DNA of 64,000 nucleotides from Margaritifera margaritifera. Taxonomy: Eukaryota; Mollusca; Bivalvia; Unionida; Margaritiferidae. Every line of letters starts with the position of its first letter. The stretch's first letter is position 1. This document shows, piece by piece, positions 12,331 to 24,450 of the stretch. Where the stretch lies: contig JAQPZY010001423.1 in NCBI GenBank assembly GCA_029931535.1, positions 186,001 to 250,000 on the forward strand, in the 5' to 3' direction. The notes below the pieces were generated by a model. It had not been told where the DNA came from and did no database searches. It saw only the letters and a list, made by a program, of their open reading frames with translations. Both the position numbers and the translations under genes were made by a program.

Positions 12331-13060
12331 CCAAGAATAAAGGTGGATAATCTGTGGACTGTTGTGCAGATGACAGCCCCTGTTCTGCAATAGAAGGTCC
12401 CTCCTCTGAGGCAATGTTCTGGGCTGGTCTAACAACAAGTTGAGATGATTGTTGAGCCACTGTATTTGGGGCCACCAAGGGGCTATCAAAATGAACACAG
12501 CAGTGGAGATCCTGACTTTGTGGAATACTAGCAGAATCATCCTGAATGGTGTTAAGGCATAAGGAAAGAGACAATCCCAGGTCAGGCTGAAGGCATCCAC
12601 AGCCAAGGCCCTCTGATCTGGGACTGGGAAAATATAAAAGGGAACATGTTTAGCTTTGTCACAAACAAGTCCAATAAGGGACTCCCCCCAGTCTGAACAG
12701 GACTCTACTACAGACTGGTGCAGAGACCATTCTGTGAGGACAACCTTGCCTCTCCTGAACAGACTAAGGCTCTGGTTGTGGAGGCTAGGCTGAACAGCAG
12801 AGCGCGGAAGTGGAAAACCTCTCAGTCCAGACAAAACCGGAGGTACTTTCTGTTAGGAGGAGAAATTGGGACGTGAAGGTATGCATCCTGGAGGTAAATA
12901 AGACATTCATGACTGAGGCTGTGGTCTCCATCTTGAAAGGTTCCTCCCAAAGAAACTTGTTTGAGGCAGATAAGCCGATATTTAGCAGAGATTTTCTGCC
13001 TTTTTTTTATACCAAGAAAATCCAGAAGTAGAAGGCCGGAGACTGGTCATTTAACACCTC
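12331..13060 (-). pseudogene. DIRS-A polymerase remnant (RT start fused to post-RNase H region)
   Basis: At about 12830-13060 the frames read NKFLWEEPFKMETTASV and, after a frameshift, DAYLHVPISPPNRKYLRF, the entry motifs of DIRS reverse transcriptase. Immediately next comes KVVLTEWSLHQSVVES, then VPFYIFPVPDQRALAVDAFS and LIAPWWPQIQWLNN (12292-12834), which in intact elements lie beyond RNase H. The YxDD-bearing RT core and the RNase H core that should lie between are not in the sequence, indicating an internal deletion near 12820-12840. The junction is inferred from motif order; I could not align to a reference. Confidence 0.75.
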
Positions 13061-14900
13061 TCTACTGTGCTCCTCTTCCCTTAACCACATCAGATTTGAC
13101 TGGTGGAAAAGCGTTAGATGTTCACAGAACTGTAGCTGGTATCCTCCGTTTATTATTGAGAAGACCCACCCGTTGTTGGTTATGCTTGACCAAACCTCTG
13201 AAAAGAGGGTTAGTTAAGCACTATGGAAATTGAAGGAAGAGGGATTCCCTGCAGGAGAGAGAATAAGTCCCTAGGACTGCTCCCCTCCCCCACACACACA
13301 CACTTAGCAAAAGGAGAGGGGCCCGAAAACTTTCTCCCTGGGTCTTTTCAGCAAACACTGTCTAGAACCAGCCTGGCAAGAGGAGGTCGTTCCCTGCGGG
13401 CGATCATGGTGAATATGCTTCCTAATTTGGTTTCAATGGGCCATGAGCAGATGTGAGGGATCAGTTTTCTTGGTCTTTCATGTCTCGAAATGTCATGGAG
13501 GGAACAAGTCTTCCAAAAAGGGTATCTGCCTCTAAAGTAAGACCTTAGAAGTGTCCAAAGCAACATCCCTGTGGAGGTGGAGCAGCTGTGCTCACAGTGC
13601 CATGGACAATGACATGGCATGCCTATATGTTTTGGCAACTACCTCCAGCAATTGTAGCATGACTGGAGACAGAGATTACTCCTACAGAAGACTGAAGGAG
13701 GCTGCTGAGAAAAGATTTGCATGTGGGGCCATGGTGACAAGCAACCTAGCCTTAAGTTCGAACACTTCCAGAATCTTAACTGGAAGGCAGGCCCAGGTTC
13801 CCATGAAATTGCCTATTTGTGATGCACCAGCACCAAAATGGGAAGGCTTAAAGAGCAAGGCAGTGGAGTGTACCCTGTATATAGCTGCAGAGACCAAATG
13901 TCGCGGCGTAGCGGGGGGAGGGGTGTGTGGGTGTTTTGATCACCCCTCATGCTGCTTAGCGAGTTCTTGGCCTTTTCCAAGTGTCTGAGAAAGCTCCCTG
14001 AGCACAGCCAAATGGGGAAGCATAAGATCTGGGCATGAGACAGATCCAAAGAGTCTCTCTAAACTGGAGAATTTTTGTGTCCTCTGAGCCTGAGGGCTTG
14101 GGACACAAATCCCATGGTAGAAAGCCTCTTCAAACGACCAGATCTCTTCATCCTCTGCCACCTTAGTCAACAGGTGGGAGGAGGCTGGAGACCTGAAGGG
14201 CAAACTTGTTAGAGTCCACTAAGACGGACAGGACGTCTTTGCCGTCAAACTCGTGCTTCTGGGAGGGAGGACTTTGTAACCCATGTTTCTCTGATGCAGG
14301 GGAGACTGGGGACAGAGGAACCTTCATCCTCTAACTCCTTACAGACAGCAAGGGGACGGTTCCTGGAGGCAGACTTGGCAGGAAGACGAGAGTGCTTCTC
14401 AACCTTCTTTGAACGTCTGTAGGGAAAAGACCGGCCCCTCCTTCTTTTTTGTCTCCACATAAGCAGATGTCGGGGCACAACCCAGAACATCAACCCTGCT
14501 ATGAGACCAAGGCCCTGATGTCCATGGTGACATAAATGGAAAGGACAAATCACTTCCCTGAAAAGGGTGTCCTCCCCATTCCATAGGAATTAAGAGGGAT
14601 TATAGGGAAGGGGGATACCGACCTGATCCACTTCCCTAGTCTGGTGCATGTATGCTGACTCCCAGTAACCAACTGGGTTCATTGGTAGCCTGTCTCTGTA
14701 CTGATCTAGATTGAAGCTCACCCCTTCCAGGGTGGCTCAATCTACCTGTCGTCATTCTCAGAATATTGGTTCTGAAAGGGTGCTACTCCTCCCTCATGGG
14801 GGGGGGGGGGGGACTTGCTCTCTACAATCACTGACTGATCCTACATACTCCAGTGATCAGGGCGAGCCCTTCACCATTGAAGAGCTAATATTCTGTGACA
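13061..14900 (-). pseudogene. DIRS-A Gag-like and 5' region, degenerate
   Basis: Minus-strand frames at 13348-13638, 13682-13897, 13940-14203 and 14245-14553 run consecutively, rich in Ser, Pro, His and Cys, with an Arg/Lys cluster (RQKRRRGRSF) near 14430. Position upstream of RT and composition fit DIRS Gag, and short blocks (HSTALLFKPSHFGAGASQIG) look protein-like rather than random. No zinc knuckle was seen. It is interrupted by several stops, so no intact protein is proposed. Confidence 0.55.
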
Positions 14901-15179
14901 GGAAGGTCTCTGAGAAGGATCCAGTATGTTCAAGAGATGAGGAGGAAGAAGGTCCTTTCCTCCTCCCCTTATAGGTGCATCTACTTTCGGCAAGGTCCCA
15001 GACCTTGTCTGGCTATAAACACTAAAAAGGTCAGCCGTCTGTTTACAATTTGTACATGCAAGGCAGGTGGGATGTGTATCCTATTGGACTTTTTATACCC
15101 ACATTTTCCCCCACTCTGCCTTGACATAGCTGCAAACAGAAAATCTGAAAACATTGAACAGTAATCAAAAACGTTGTTT

Positions 15180-15560
15180 ATAATATTAATGGATGGAGTG
15201 AGACCTGAAGTCAAATGCTGTCTAATATCAGCAATATTTTACCTACCATATGGTATTGACAACAATAAGAGTGGTGTGAGACCTGTGGTTAAACACAATG
15301 CAAGATCAGCAATACTTAACCATTAGTATTGATGATGATGAATGTTGCAAAACCAGCAAAAACACAATATTATTATAATGAATAAAAAAAAGAGTGGAGT
15401 GATCCCAACGCTATAGATGATAATGAATGGTGTGCGACCTGTGCGACCTCAATATTTAATTGAGTATTGACTATAAAGAATGCTTTGAATTCCAAGAAAA
15501 CACAAAATAATTAGAAAATAATTATAAATGAACGGTGTGTGACCACCTGAACACACTCAC
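15180..15560 (+). repeat. Degenerate repeats with a TGTGAGACCTG core
   Basis: Variants of GAGTGGTGTGAGACCTG occur at about 15189, 15271, 15390, 15426 and 15533, with an accompanying ATCAGCAATA(C/T)TTTACC-like segment after the first two. Spacing is irregular (about 80-120 bp). It may be the leader of DIRS-A or an older local repeat. Confidence 0.5.
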
Positions 15561-16579
15561 ATAAAGTGAGTTTAAAAATCAAGATATAGCATTAGTCAAT
15601 GAATAATCATTAATCAAATGATCTCAAATTAAATTACACTAAACACAGGTCACAAACAAAACTGGAGATGATTGCGGAGACTATGACTACCCAAGAGTCA
15701 GGGAAAAACAACTATAATTGAACTATGATAAAAATTGGAACAATCACAGATTACCCGATTGCCATTATAGAGGAAGAGTAATGAAGGACACAGCGAGCAA
15801 ATGGAACACAAATGTCCTAAAATCTCAGAAAAGAGCAACAACTATGATCATATATGCAATGGACTTGAGGGTATAACACTAATAATACAGAAACCCATAT
15901 TTGCATGCCAGAAATGCATGATAGATATGAATGAAGGCAATATTTCTGCAGAGCATGTACAGTACATTCCAATCGATCCAATATGTCGTCCGTAAAAAGG
16001 AGGATGACTACTGCATGAGCCTATTAAGTAGGGAGCAGACTGAGTTTGTGTTAATCGTAGTTCCGAACATTCTCCATTCTTTGAAGAAAAAGGTCAGAGT
16101 GATTCAAGGGTAAATCTGGACCAGAAAACTAATGAGAGCCTGTTAAGCATGAAACTTGATAAACACAATGAATGTCATCAGTGGTCATCATGCAGTGAAC
16201 TTGTGAGGGAAACTAAAAATGCTTGTGGATTTAATAAAAGTCTTTGCAGTGAAATATGAGATATAAAACTCTTCCTTTTTCATTTAATTGACAATACCAT
16301 GACCCATATTAATTTTTATTGTAACATTTTCCATCAAAATCTGATCCATGTTCAAAACTTGCTGTTTTATTATAATAGGAAGAGAATACATATTATGGCA
16401 AAAATGCACTTGTTTTGTTTTCAATCCCCTTAAAATGCATAAAATTCATGTTGATAAAAAATCCTACTGATTTAGAAGCTAATCTACTGATCAAAATTTG
16501 AAATTTACTGATTTGATAACTGGTTCTGTCACATGCATGCTATATCGTGCTAATTACAAGTTCTAAAATGTGAAGATAA
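15561..16579. other. Unannotated sequence between DIRS-A and repeat copy A5
   Basis: No gene recognised. Short open frames at 15801-15995 and 15931-16113 show no family signature and are not called. Confidence 0.45.
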
Positions 16580-17763
16580 ACAAGAGTCCCTTGAAGAGAC
16601 TGATGCTCTTCTGACCAAAAAGAATTTCCAGGAATTCAAGATTCAACCTTTTCTTCTTTTTAACTGCCGAGTGTTGAAAGCATCCATGATACATGTACTT
16701 CTGAACAATAACAAGAGTTTCAAAGTAGCCGCTTTGACAGCCATATTGGATTTAAGATCAGCACCATTTTCATTTAGGGCAAACTATACATCATTATATG
16801 TCTTTTGGTGAAAATCCCATGTGAATGCCATCTAGTAAGAAGGAGTAGTGATAACATCATTTTCACGATGGCTGACATGGTGGCCATATTGGATATCACA
16901 TAAGCACCATTTTTCATTTAGGACCGCATAAACATCATAACTTAGAACCAACTAGATATCATTTGAAATCTTCTGATGAAAACCCCATATCAATTGGACT
17001 TTCCACCAAAGAGGAATAGCAATAAAAGTTTCAAGATAGCTGCCATGGCAGCCATATTGGATGTCAGATCAGCATAATTTTTATTTAGATCTAACTAGAT
17101 ATCACAAGAAGTCTTTTGGGAAAAACCCCATGTCGATATATCTATCCATCTAGGAAAAGTAATGATGAAAAAAGATTTTCGATATTGGATATTAGATCAG
17201 TACCATTTTCATTCTGGGGCAAACTAGAGACCATAAGATGGGAGAAACTCCATCTCCATATGACTTTCCATTCATGAGTAGTAGCTATAACAAGATTTTC
17301 AAAATGGCTGCCATTGTGATCATTTAATTTATAACGAACTAGACATCATATGAAGTCTTCTACTGAAAACCCCATGTCAATATGACTTTCTAGCTAGGAA
17401 TGGTAGCAATAACAAGATTTTCAAGATGGCTGCTATGGTGGCCATATTGGATGTCAGATCAGCACCATTTTCTTTTAGGACCAACTGGACAACATAAGAA
17501 GTATTTCAGTGAAAACCACATGCTGATAGGAAGAGTAGCTATAACAAAATTTTCAAGAAGGCTGCTATGGCGGTTATATTGGATGTTCAAGCAGTACCAT
17601 TTTAATTAGGACCAACTAGACCATAGGATAAATGTATGTGTAAAGTTTCATGGCCATCCTCCAAGTAGTTTAAAGATTAGCAATAACAAACTTGAGTAAA
17701 TGTATAGATGGACAACAGGCCAATCCATAAGCTTTTTTGGTCTATAACCAGCTGAGCTAAAAA
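16580..17763 (+). repeat. Repeat family 1 array, copy A5 (head to tail)
   Basis: A complete cassette: head ACAAGAGTCCCTTGAAGAG, about seven monomers, and a tail ending TGGTCTATAACCAGCTGAGC then TAAAAAT. The terminal CTATAACCAG region can fold with the preceding TGGT (TGGTCTATAACCA). Confidence 0.87.
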
Positions 17764-19012
17764 TTGAAGAAAAAAAGAAGAAAAAAAAAACACATTAGGA
17801 AGATAAACCCTTCCAGACAATCTTAAAAACACAAGCCTCCTTGATAAAAGACAAAAGGTAAAAGATGTGCAAATTACTTTAAAGGTATATAAAATAAAGG
17901 TCAAAGGAAAATAATATAAAATCCATAAAATATAGGGTCAATTTTTAAAAATATAAACCACATTCTTTCAATGTACATCATCATAAAGTTTCTTAATTCA
18001 GTTTACATTAAAAACATTAAATGTGTTCCGTTGTCTGTGGGCTCACTGTTGTAAAGAAAATTTTTTTATAGTAATTATAACTGAGCAAAAGAGGCCCATA
18101 TATGAAATGGTAATTTAGTATTTTTGCAAGACAAAAAACTTACATTTCAAAGAGGTAAGGCTGCACCTTTAAATTTTGTTTTTATGTTCTTCCACGAACA
18201 TGGAAGTGATATACAGTGGTACAATTGTCCATCTGTCCATTCAATAAAGTTTTACATTTAGGTCATTGTGTAGTGGCATTTGCATCCCCTGCCCTAATTT
18301 CTAGCTGTAGGCAACAACTTGTGAGTGTTTGTACAACAAATATCCCGGTGCTCTCCTATTTTTTGTCCATCCTCTCAATATGTGCCCCAAGGAACTCTGT
18401 CCGCTACATATCTGAATTTGTTTTTACACACCAAGTAAGTATATCTTTAGATATAACATGGGTTTCTCAATAGTTTCAAGTTATGACCCAAAGGCCACAA
18501 CTGTCCCCAGGGGTGGGGTGGGGGTGGGAGATCAAAATTCTAAGACCACTGTACACATATACAGATCACCCACAATCATATCCTAAAGTTTTAAGTGTCT
18601 ATCCTCAGCAGAGTTTTGCGACAATATTACATACAATTATACTGATGTAATAGTGTATGTACACAAGCATGCATGCGCGCACATGCACACACACACACAC
18701 CCGTCTTGGCTCCATCTCCAACTGATAGATCAAATTTTAAAAATATTAAGCATGTGCACATATTAACCGCAATTATATACCAAAGTTTGAAGTTTCTATC
18801 TCGAGTGGTGCAGCACACACACACACACACACACACGTTATGACAAGCAGGATCATATAATCCCCATCTTTTCTTTAAAAAAGTCAGTGATAATAATCAG
18901 ATACCCAAAAAAAAATAAAACTGCTCACTAGCCAACTGCCCATTGCTGGCCCTATTCTTATAAACAAGACAATTAAATATAAAATGTGGGGCAAAAGTTA
19001 GCTTTATACAGA
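17764..19012. other. Unannotated sequence with CA microsatellites
   Basis: (CA)n runs lie at about 18685-18703 and 18813-18836, each following a related phrase (AAAGTTTTAAGTGTCTATC / AAAGTTTGAAGTTTCTATC). No gene recognised; frames covering the CA runs are low complexity. Confidence 0.5.
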
Positions 19013-20231
19013 ACAAAAGTCCCTCAAAGGGACTGATGCTCTACTATCTAAAAAGAATTTCCAAGAATTCAAGACAAGACTTCTTCTTTTTAACTGCAGA
19101 GTGTTGAAACCATCTCTGATATTCTTGAGTGACAAGATTTTTAAAGTAGCTGCTGTGGTAGCCATATTGGATGTAAGATCAGCACCATTTTTATTTAGAA
19201 CAAAATAGGCAGAATTACAAGACTTTTCGTGAAAATCAATTCCAATATGAGCATCCATTTAAAAGAATTAATGAGATTTTCACTATGTTCATTGTGGCAG
19301 CCATATTGGAGGTTTGTGGGGCACCATTTTCAATTAGGACCAACTAGATATTATCATAAGTCTTTTGGTGAAAACCCCATGTCAATATGACCATCAATTC
19401 TGGAGGAGTTAAGACAAAATTTTTAAGCTGGCCACTGTGGTGGCCAGAACATATGTCAGATTGGCACCATTTTCAATCAGGACCAACTACATGTAGACAC
19501 TATAAGAAGTCTTTTGACAAAAACCCAATGTCAATATGGCTTTCCATTTAGGAGTAGCGACAAGAAGATTTTCAATTGGCTGCCATGTCGGCCATATTTA
19601 AGGTCAGATCAGTATAGCACCATTTTTATTCAGGACTGACTAGACATCATCATTAGTCTTCTGGTGAAAACCCCATGTCAACATGACTCCCTTTTGGAGA
19701 AGTAGCAATAAGAAGAATTTCAAGCTGGCTGCCATGGTGGACATACTGGATGTCAGATCAGCTACATTTTCATTTAGTACCAAGTAGGCATCATAAAAGG
19801 TCTTTTAATGAAAAACCAATGTTGATATGACCATCCATTCTGGTACAATAGCAATAACAAGATTTTTAATCTGGCCACTGTATGGTCATATTAAATGTCT
19901 GAGCAGAACCTATTTCATTGAGGACCAACTAGAGAGCATAAGAAGTCTCCTGGTGAAAATCTCATGTCGATATGACTTTACATTCAGGAGATGTATCAGT
20001 GACAAGATTTTCAAGATGGCTGCCAAGGTGGCCAGATTGGATGTCTGAGCAGCATCATTTTCATTCAGGACCAACTTGACTTTGGGATGAATGTGTGTGT
20101 AAAGTTTCATGGCAATCCTCCAAGTAGTTTAGGAAGAGTAGCGACAACAAACTTGTGCTAACAGATGGACGGACAATGGACAACAGGCCGTCCCATAAGT
20201 TCTTCTGGTCTATTATCACTAGAGTTAAAAA
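19013..20231 (+). repeat. Repeat family 1 array, copy A6 (head to tail)
   Basis: Begins ACAAAAGTCCCTCAAAGGGA, holds about seven monomers and ends CTGGTCTATTATCACTAGAG then TTAAAAAG. The tail segment GTGTGTAAAGTTTCATGGCA is well kept. Confidence 0.87.
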
Positions 20232-20465
20232 GCATAAATGTGTGCAGAGAACACAAACACACTGCCACCCCATTTTAAAATACACATGTATTACCCACCA
20301 AAGTAACTTAAAGTCTAAATGTATGCAAAGACAATATACCACAAAATATACATGACAGAACCTACTTCTGAAAAAAAGAGTGTTGTACTTACCAAATGAC
20401 CATGTAACCAATAATGCCCAAGTGCATTGACAGATGAATGCATGGATGGATGAAAGAACAGAGAT

Positions 20466-20545
20466 GGTTTAGTTTGATTTTAGTGTTTTATGGTACTGCA
20501 ACACTTTGAAGGTTATACCATGCCAAGGCAAGTAGGATGAATGAA
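20466..20545 (-). mobile_element. SINE family S2, 3' fragment
   Basis: Matches the distal part of the SINE copies at 58830-59000 and 62970-63213 (CAACACTTTGAAGGTTATAC, CATGCCAAGGCAAGTAG). The tRNA-like head is absent. Confidence 0.65.
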
Positions 20546-21036
20546 AAGAAGAAACACCTCCACATTTGTGGTGGAGCATAAAAAGGCTATGAATGCAAAG
20601 CTCAGTAAACTGTGAGTCAGTCAAGTTGAGGTTACTGTTGGTAGCTTCTGTGGACAGCTCGATTAACTTGGAAAAATAATTATGGATAACAGCAAAAGAG
20701 AAGATGGTGTACAAATAATTAGGACAACACTTACGGGATGCTACATGGATTTGGTTTACATATGAAAAAGAAAGGAAAATACAAGTCCAAATAAAATAAA
20801 TTCTGTATTTCTTGTAACAGGCTTGAAAATAGCAGGGTGAGAAGGTAGGCTTTTTTTTTAAAAAAGAAAATTTTGTTTAACGTATAAATGCGTATATTCT
20901 CAATTAGTTTCAACTGTCAAGCTAAAAACTACAATGTACTCCAAGCGGTCGATACAAAATAACCAAAATGACAAAAAAGTCCAGAACAGACCAGATGTGA
21001 AAATTTCCGGATATAATGTTTGCTCAAAAATATGAT
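20546..21036. other. Unannotated AT-rich sequence
   Basis: No gene, RNA or repeat family recognised. Confidence 0.45.
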
Positions 21037-23624
21037 AACCTCTCCCTCGATAACTCGTGCACAATGGGGCCCAAAAACATAGACTGCAATATAAGCGAAG
21101 GCGCAAGTTACTGAGAGACCTAACAAAAATTGAGAAGGGAATGCCATCCCTGCTGTACATCGAAAAAACCAATGTGGGTTGTATGGTGCTGTTTAATGGC
21201 TGAATACTCGTTTTATAATTGCATTGGGAATAATTGTCAATAAAGATCTTTTTCAAATGTAGTTGTTCACTTTTCTCTATAATTTACCTTTATTTTCAAG
21301 ATACCCAACTGCTGAAAGATCGTTAACAATATTAGTCCAAGCGGTTTCAAGAACACGTGTATGCGAAAACCTTCCTTTTTTTACAAAAACTATAGACATT
21401 TATTTCATGAAACAACTGTCAATGTCGAAACTTGATTTATTTATTGTTCTATTAATAAAATATGGATGCCATAATTTCATTGCAAGTAATAGTGAAACTT
21501 CTTCTTATCCTTGAGGAAATCTTTGAGTGGCAATTTAGAAATTTTAAGTTCACTACAAACTCTGGAACTCACTTCTCTGTAATGAACCGTATCTGTGAAA
21601 CAAAGCTTTGTATTCACCAAGTACTCATTTCGCTTGGTAGCCGTACTATCTTTGATCAAATTTGTGAATGAGTAGGCTAATTTAATGTAGTTTGATTACA
21701 GTGAAACCCTGCAATAACGCGATAATTGGGGTCCATAAAATTTGATCGTGGAAAAAGCGGGGTCACGTTATTGCAGGGTTTTGCTGTATTTTACTTTATT
21801 CAGAGAACAACGTATACACATCTAATGTATAGCATGAATAGGGTATCAACACCATTTACTATCTGATATCGAGCAGTCTTTGCTTTCCCACATGACAACC
21901 CTTTGATTGAGCCGTGAGTTTCATACTTGTTCAGTGCCAAGTAACTGAGAGTGGTTATTTGAACTCCCTGTGATCTTGCCGCACAATTGACATGTGTTCA
22001 GTTGCATCCTTTAATAGATTTCACAGACTTAATGATCAAAGTGTTACTTACACAGCCCAAGCTCAGTCTCTACATAAGCACCCACATATGACAATCTTTG
22101 ATCAACCACTGCATTGTCTGGTGCTTGTTGTGTATGCAGTTAAAGAAGAAACATAAGTCGGCTATCGTTGGCGCAATGATTGTATACAGGATGAATTGAA
22201 GTCCAGCGCAAGTGATGGTGGCTTACGTTTTCTGATGTTTATTAAATTGTGAGAATCTTTTATCAACCACCGCATTGTCTGATGCTCGGTTGTGTATGCA
22301 TTTAAAGAAGAAACTCATGTCGGCTATTGTTTGAGCAATGATTGTACACAGAATGAATTGAAGAAAAACACAAAGAAGACTTACTGGCTTTACTCATGGA
22401 TCACTAATAAGTAACATATCTGATAATGTTTATTTTGGCATAACACTTCAAGAAACTGGTGAAATTGTTAAATTTCAGAAGTCATGTCACAATCGAATTT
22501 ATACGTGATCTCTTCCCTAAAATGATAATAAACTTCTTATACACTATTTCTCGTACTTAAAAAAATATTTTTTTTCTGTGTACAAGAAAAGTACATGTAT
22601 GTAAAATTTCAGGAATCACGCCACGAACGTATTATACTCAAATTCATATGCGATCTCTTCCCCAAAATGATAATATACACATTTTATACACTATTTCTCG
22701 TACTTTGAGAAAAAAAAAATTCATGTGCGAATGAATATAGGAAATTTTGGGAGCCACGCAATGATCGCGTTATATCCAAATTCGCGTTATCGCGGGGTGC
22801 ATTATTGCGAGGTTTCACTGTACTTACATAATAATATTTATAACAGTGTTCGATTGATCAATTGAAATTAGTTGACCTGACACATGGCAGTGACAGCTAG
22901 CTCTTACACAGTTAGGATTTGCACACCTTTTAACTTTTCTTTTTTTCCACCCTCCTTTATTTGATTTGATACAAAAGACATAATTAATGTGATCATACAA
23001 AGCAGGTCTGCTTTTAATTGAGTGTAACAACACAACAAATACTTCCGTAAGTTGGAGATAAAAAACAGTCAGCACTTAATTAGGTTCTCACGGAAACGCT
23101 CCAGGACATAACTGTGATGGTTGAATGATATTTTTCATGTTTGAATACAAGAGGGCATATTGCAATCAAGATGATTACACTGAAACCAAATTAAAAGATA
23201 GAACTAAAACACAAATTTCACTTGACAAAACTTATTGAATTGGTATTTTATTTTTTAAAGTGTTGCCACCAGTAGGTATTAGTTACATTTTCAATGATCG
23301 AAATTTCGTCGAATATTGTTCTTTACAGTGTACTGAGAATGTTGTTTGGAAAGAAAATTGAAAAAATATATGACCTCTTATTAAAAGTTGAGAATTTCAT
23401 GACATTTATTCAAATTTCAGGGTATTAACCACTGTTTTCAATGATAAAACGAGCGATATAACGAGTTTGCATTTACCAACTTTGATCGCTATGTATTTCA
23501 TGTTCAACAAATAGCGCCAATTTTGTAGGCATTTTCTATTTTTAAAAATGGGATCCACGCCTGACTCAGCATTATAAACGGGTTCACGAGTTATCAGGGC
23601 ATGAGTTATCGAGGGAGTGGTGTA
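21037..23624 (+). mobile_element. DNA transposon D1 (nonautonomous), interrupted by a second transposon
   Basis: The left end carries CTCTCCCTCGATAACTCGTG and the right end, reverse-complemented, TACACCACTCCCTCGATAAC, forming terminal inverted repeats. The first ~590 bp are strongly similar, in opposite orientation, to the shorter element at 40305-40977. A separate TA-flanked element (21697-22822) lies inside. The shared frame beginning MDAIISLQVIVKLLLI (21462-21671) is conserved between copies only because the DNA is; no transposase motif is visible. Confidence 0.72.
21697..22822. mobile_element. Tc1/mariner-pogo-like nonautonomous element P1
   Basis: Both ends read TACAGTGAAACC inward (right end GGTTTCACTGTA on +), with TA at the edges as expected for a TA target duplication. 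The leftmost 91 bp (21697-21787) form their own hairpin, ending GTTATTGCAGGGTTTTGCTGTA. Internally there are two tandem duplications: ~160-bp units from about 22090 (CCACTGCATTGTCTG) and ~145-bp units from 22505 and 22650 (GATCTCTTCCC(T/C)(A/C)AAATGATAA). No transposase seen. Family assignment rests on terminal sequence only. Confidence 0.7.
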
Positions 23625-24089
23625 TCAGAAAAAATGGAGTTGGTGTGATTTTAGAAGGGTCAGTCAGGTTACAGTAAACAGAATTTTTTTATATGGCCAA
23701 AGATGATTATTTCACATAAATGTTTGCCATAGAAGACTCTCATGTCAAATTTATAAATAACAGGAAAAATGTCTGTTTTCTGTATTTCTACTATATTTCT
23801 TTAATCAAAGCATGTGAAGAATGTGAGATATCTGCAGATTTTTGCATAAATAACTTTTCAGTCCCAAATTATGCTCATCCTTAATGTACAATTTGTATCC
23901 TAAAACAAATATGCCATTGTAAAGCACAAAAATTTCCCATCACTTGTGATAAACTGTATTTGCCTATGTACAGACACAGATCTGCTGTCACACCATGCAC
24001 CAATAGATCAGGGTCAACATTGTTGACTTGAAATGGTAATTAGCATGAACAAAGTATATCCTGATCTGCTATTAGAAACATTTTTTGTC
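23625..24089. other. Unannotated AT-rich sequence
   Basis: Nothing recognised. Confidence 0.4.
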
Positions 24090-24450
24090 TTCATTTTTCA
24101 GTCACAGTGACTTTGACCTTTGACCCTAAAATCAATAGACTTCTTCCCAACCCCAAATGCAAGCTATCCCAAAGTTTGGTCCAAGTCACTGATGTTGAAC
24201 TAATGTTATTATGCAGAAACCATTTTTTCTTCTTTCAGTCACAGTGATCTTGACCTTTGACCTTTTGACCATAAAATCAATAGATTTCTTCCTTGCCCAA
24301 TGTGCAAGTCAGCCATAAAGCCTGATAAAGGTAAATGGCATAAAACTAAAGTTCTTGTGTGGAACAGAAAAATGTAACAGATGGATTGACAGATGGACAG
24401 GCATATACAAAGGCAACTTCTCAGCCCCAAAAGTGAGCCCTGGTACCGCA
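24090..24450 (+). repeat. Repeat family 3 array with nuclear-receptor DR1-like motifs
   Basis: Two to three ~135-bp units: TTTTTCAGTCACAGTGAC, CTTTGACCTTTGACCC (24112-24126), CTTGACCTTTGACCTTTTGA (24249-24268), CAATAGACTTCTTCC, GTGCAAGTCAGCC-like and ATTATGCAGAAACCATTTTT. It ends with a GATTGACAGATGGACAGGC tail. Confidence 0.75.

Larger units (their letters stand above)
10887..15200 (-). mobile_element. DIRS-like tyrosine-recombinase retrotransposon, degenerate copy (DIRS-A)
   Basis: On the minus strand the order is Gag-like region, RT beginning, post-RNase H region, tyrosine recombinase and a repeat-bearing 3' end, the DIRS layout. All parts carry stops and frameshifts. Near the 3' end two diverged direct repeats lie about 265 bp apart (10887-10945 and 11160-11215, on minus GTAATGCTGTAGCAGCAGAT and GCAACGCAGTTGTGACAGGT). 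Their spacing resembles terminus and internal complementary region in DIRS-B. The 5' boundary is uncertain: protein similarity fades near 14900, and I found no matching inverted terminus between 15000 and 16600. Confidence 0.8.

Noticed and set aside
13061..14900. Host gene cluster suggested by many 60- to 145-codon frames on both strands
   Set aside because: The GC-richer stretch is the Gag-like region of DIRS-A; plus-strand frames such as 13551-13988 are shadows.
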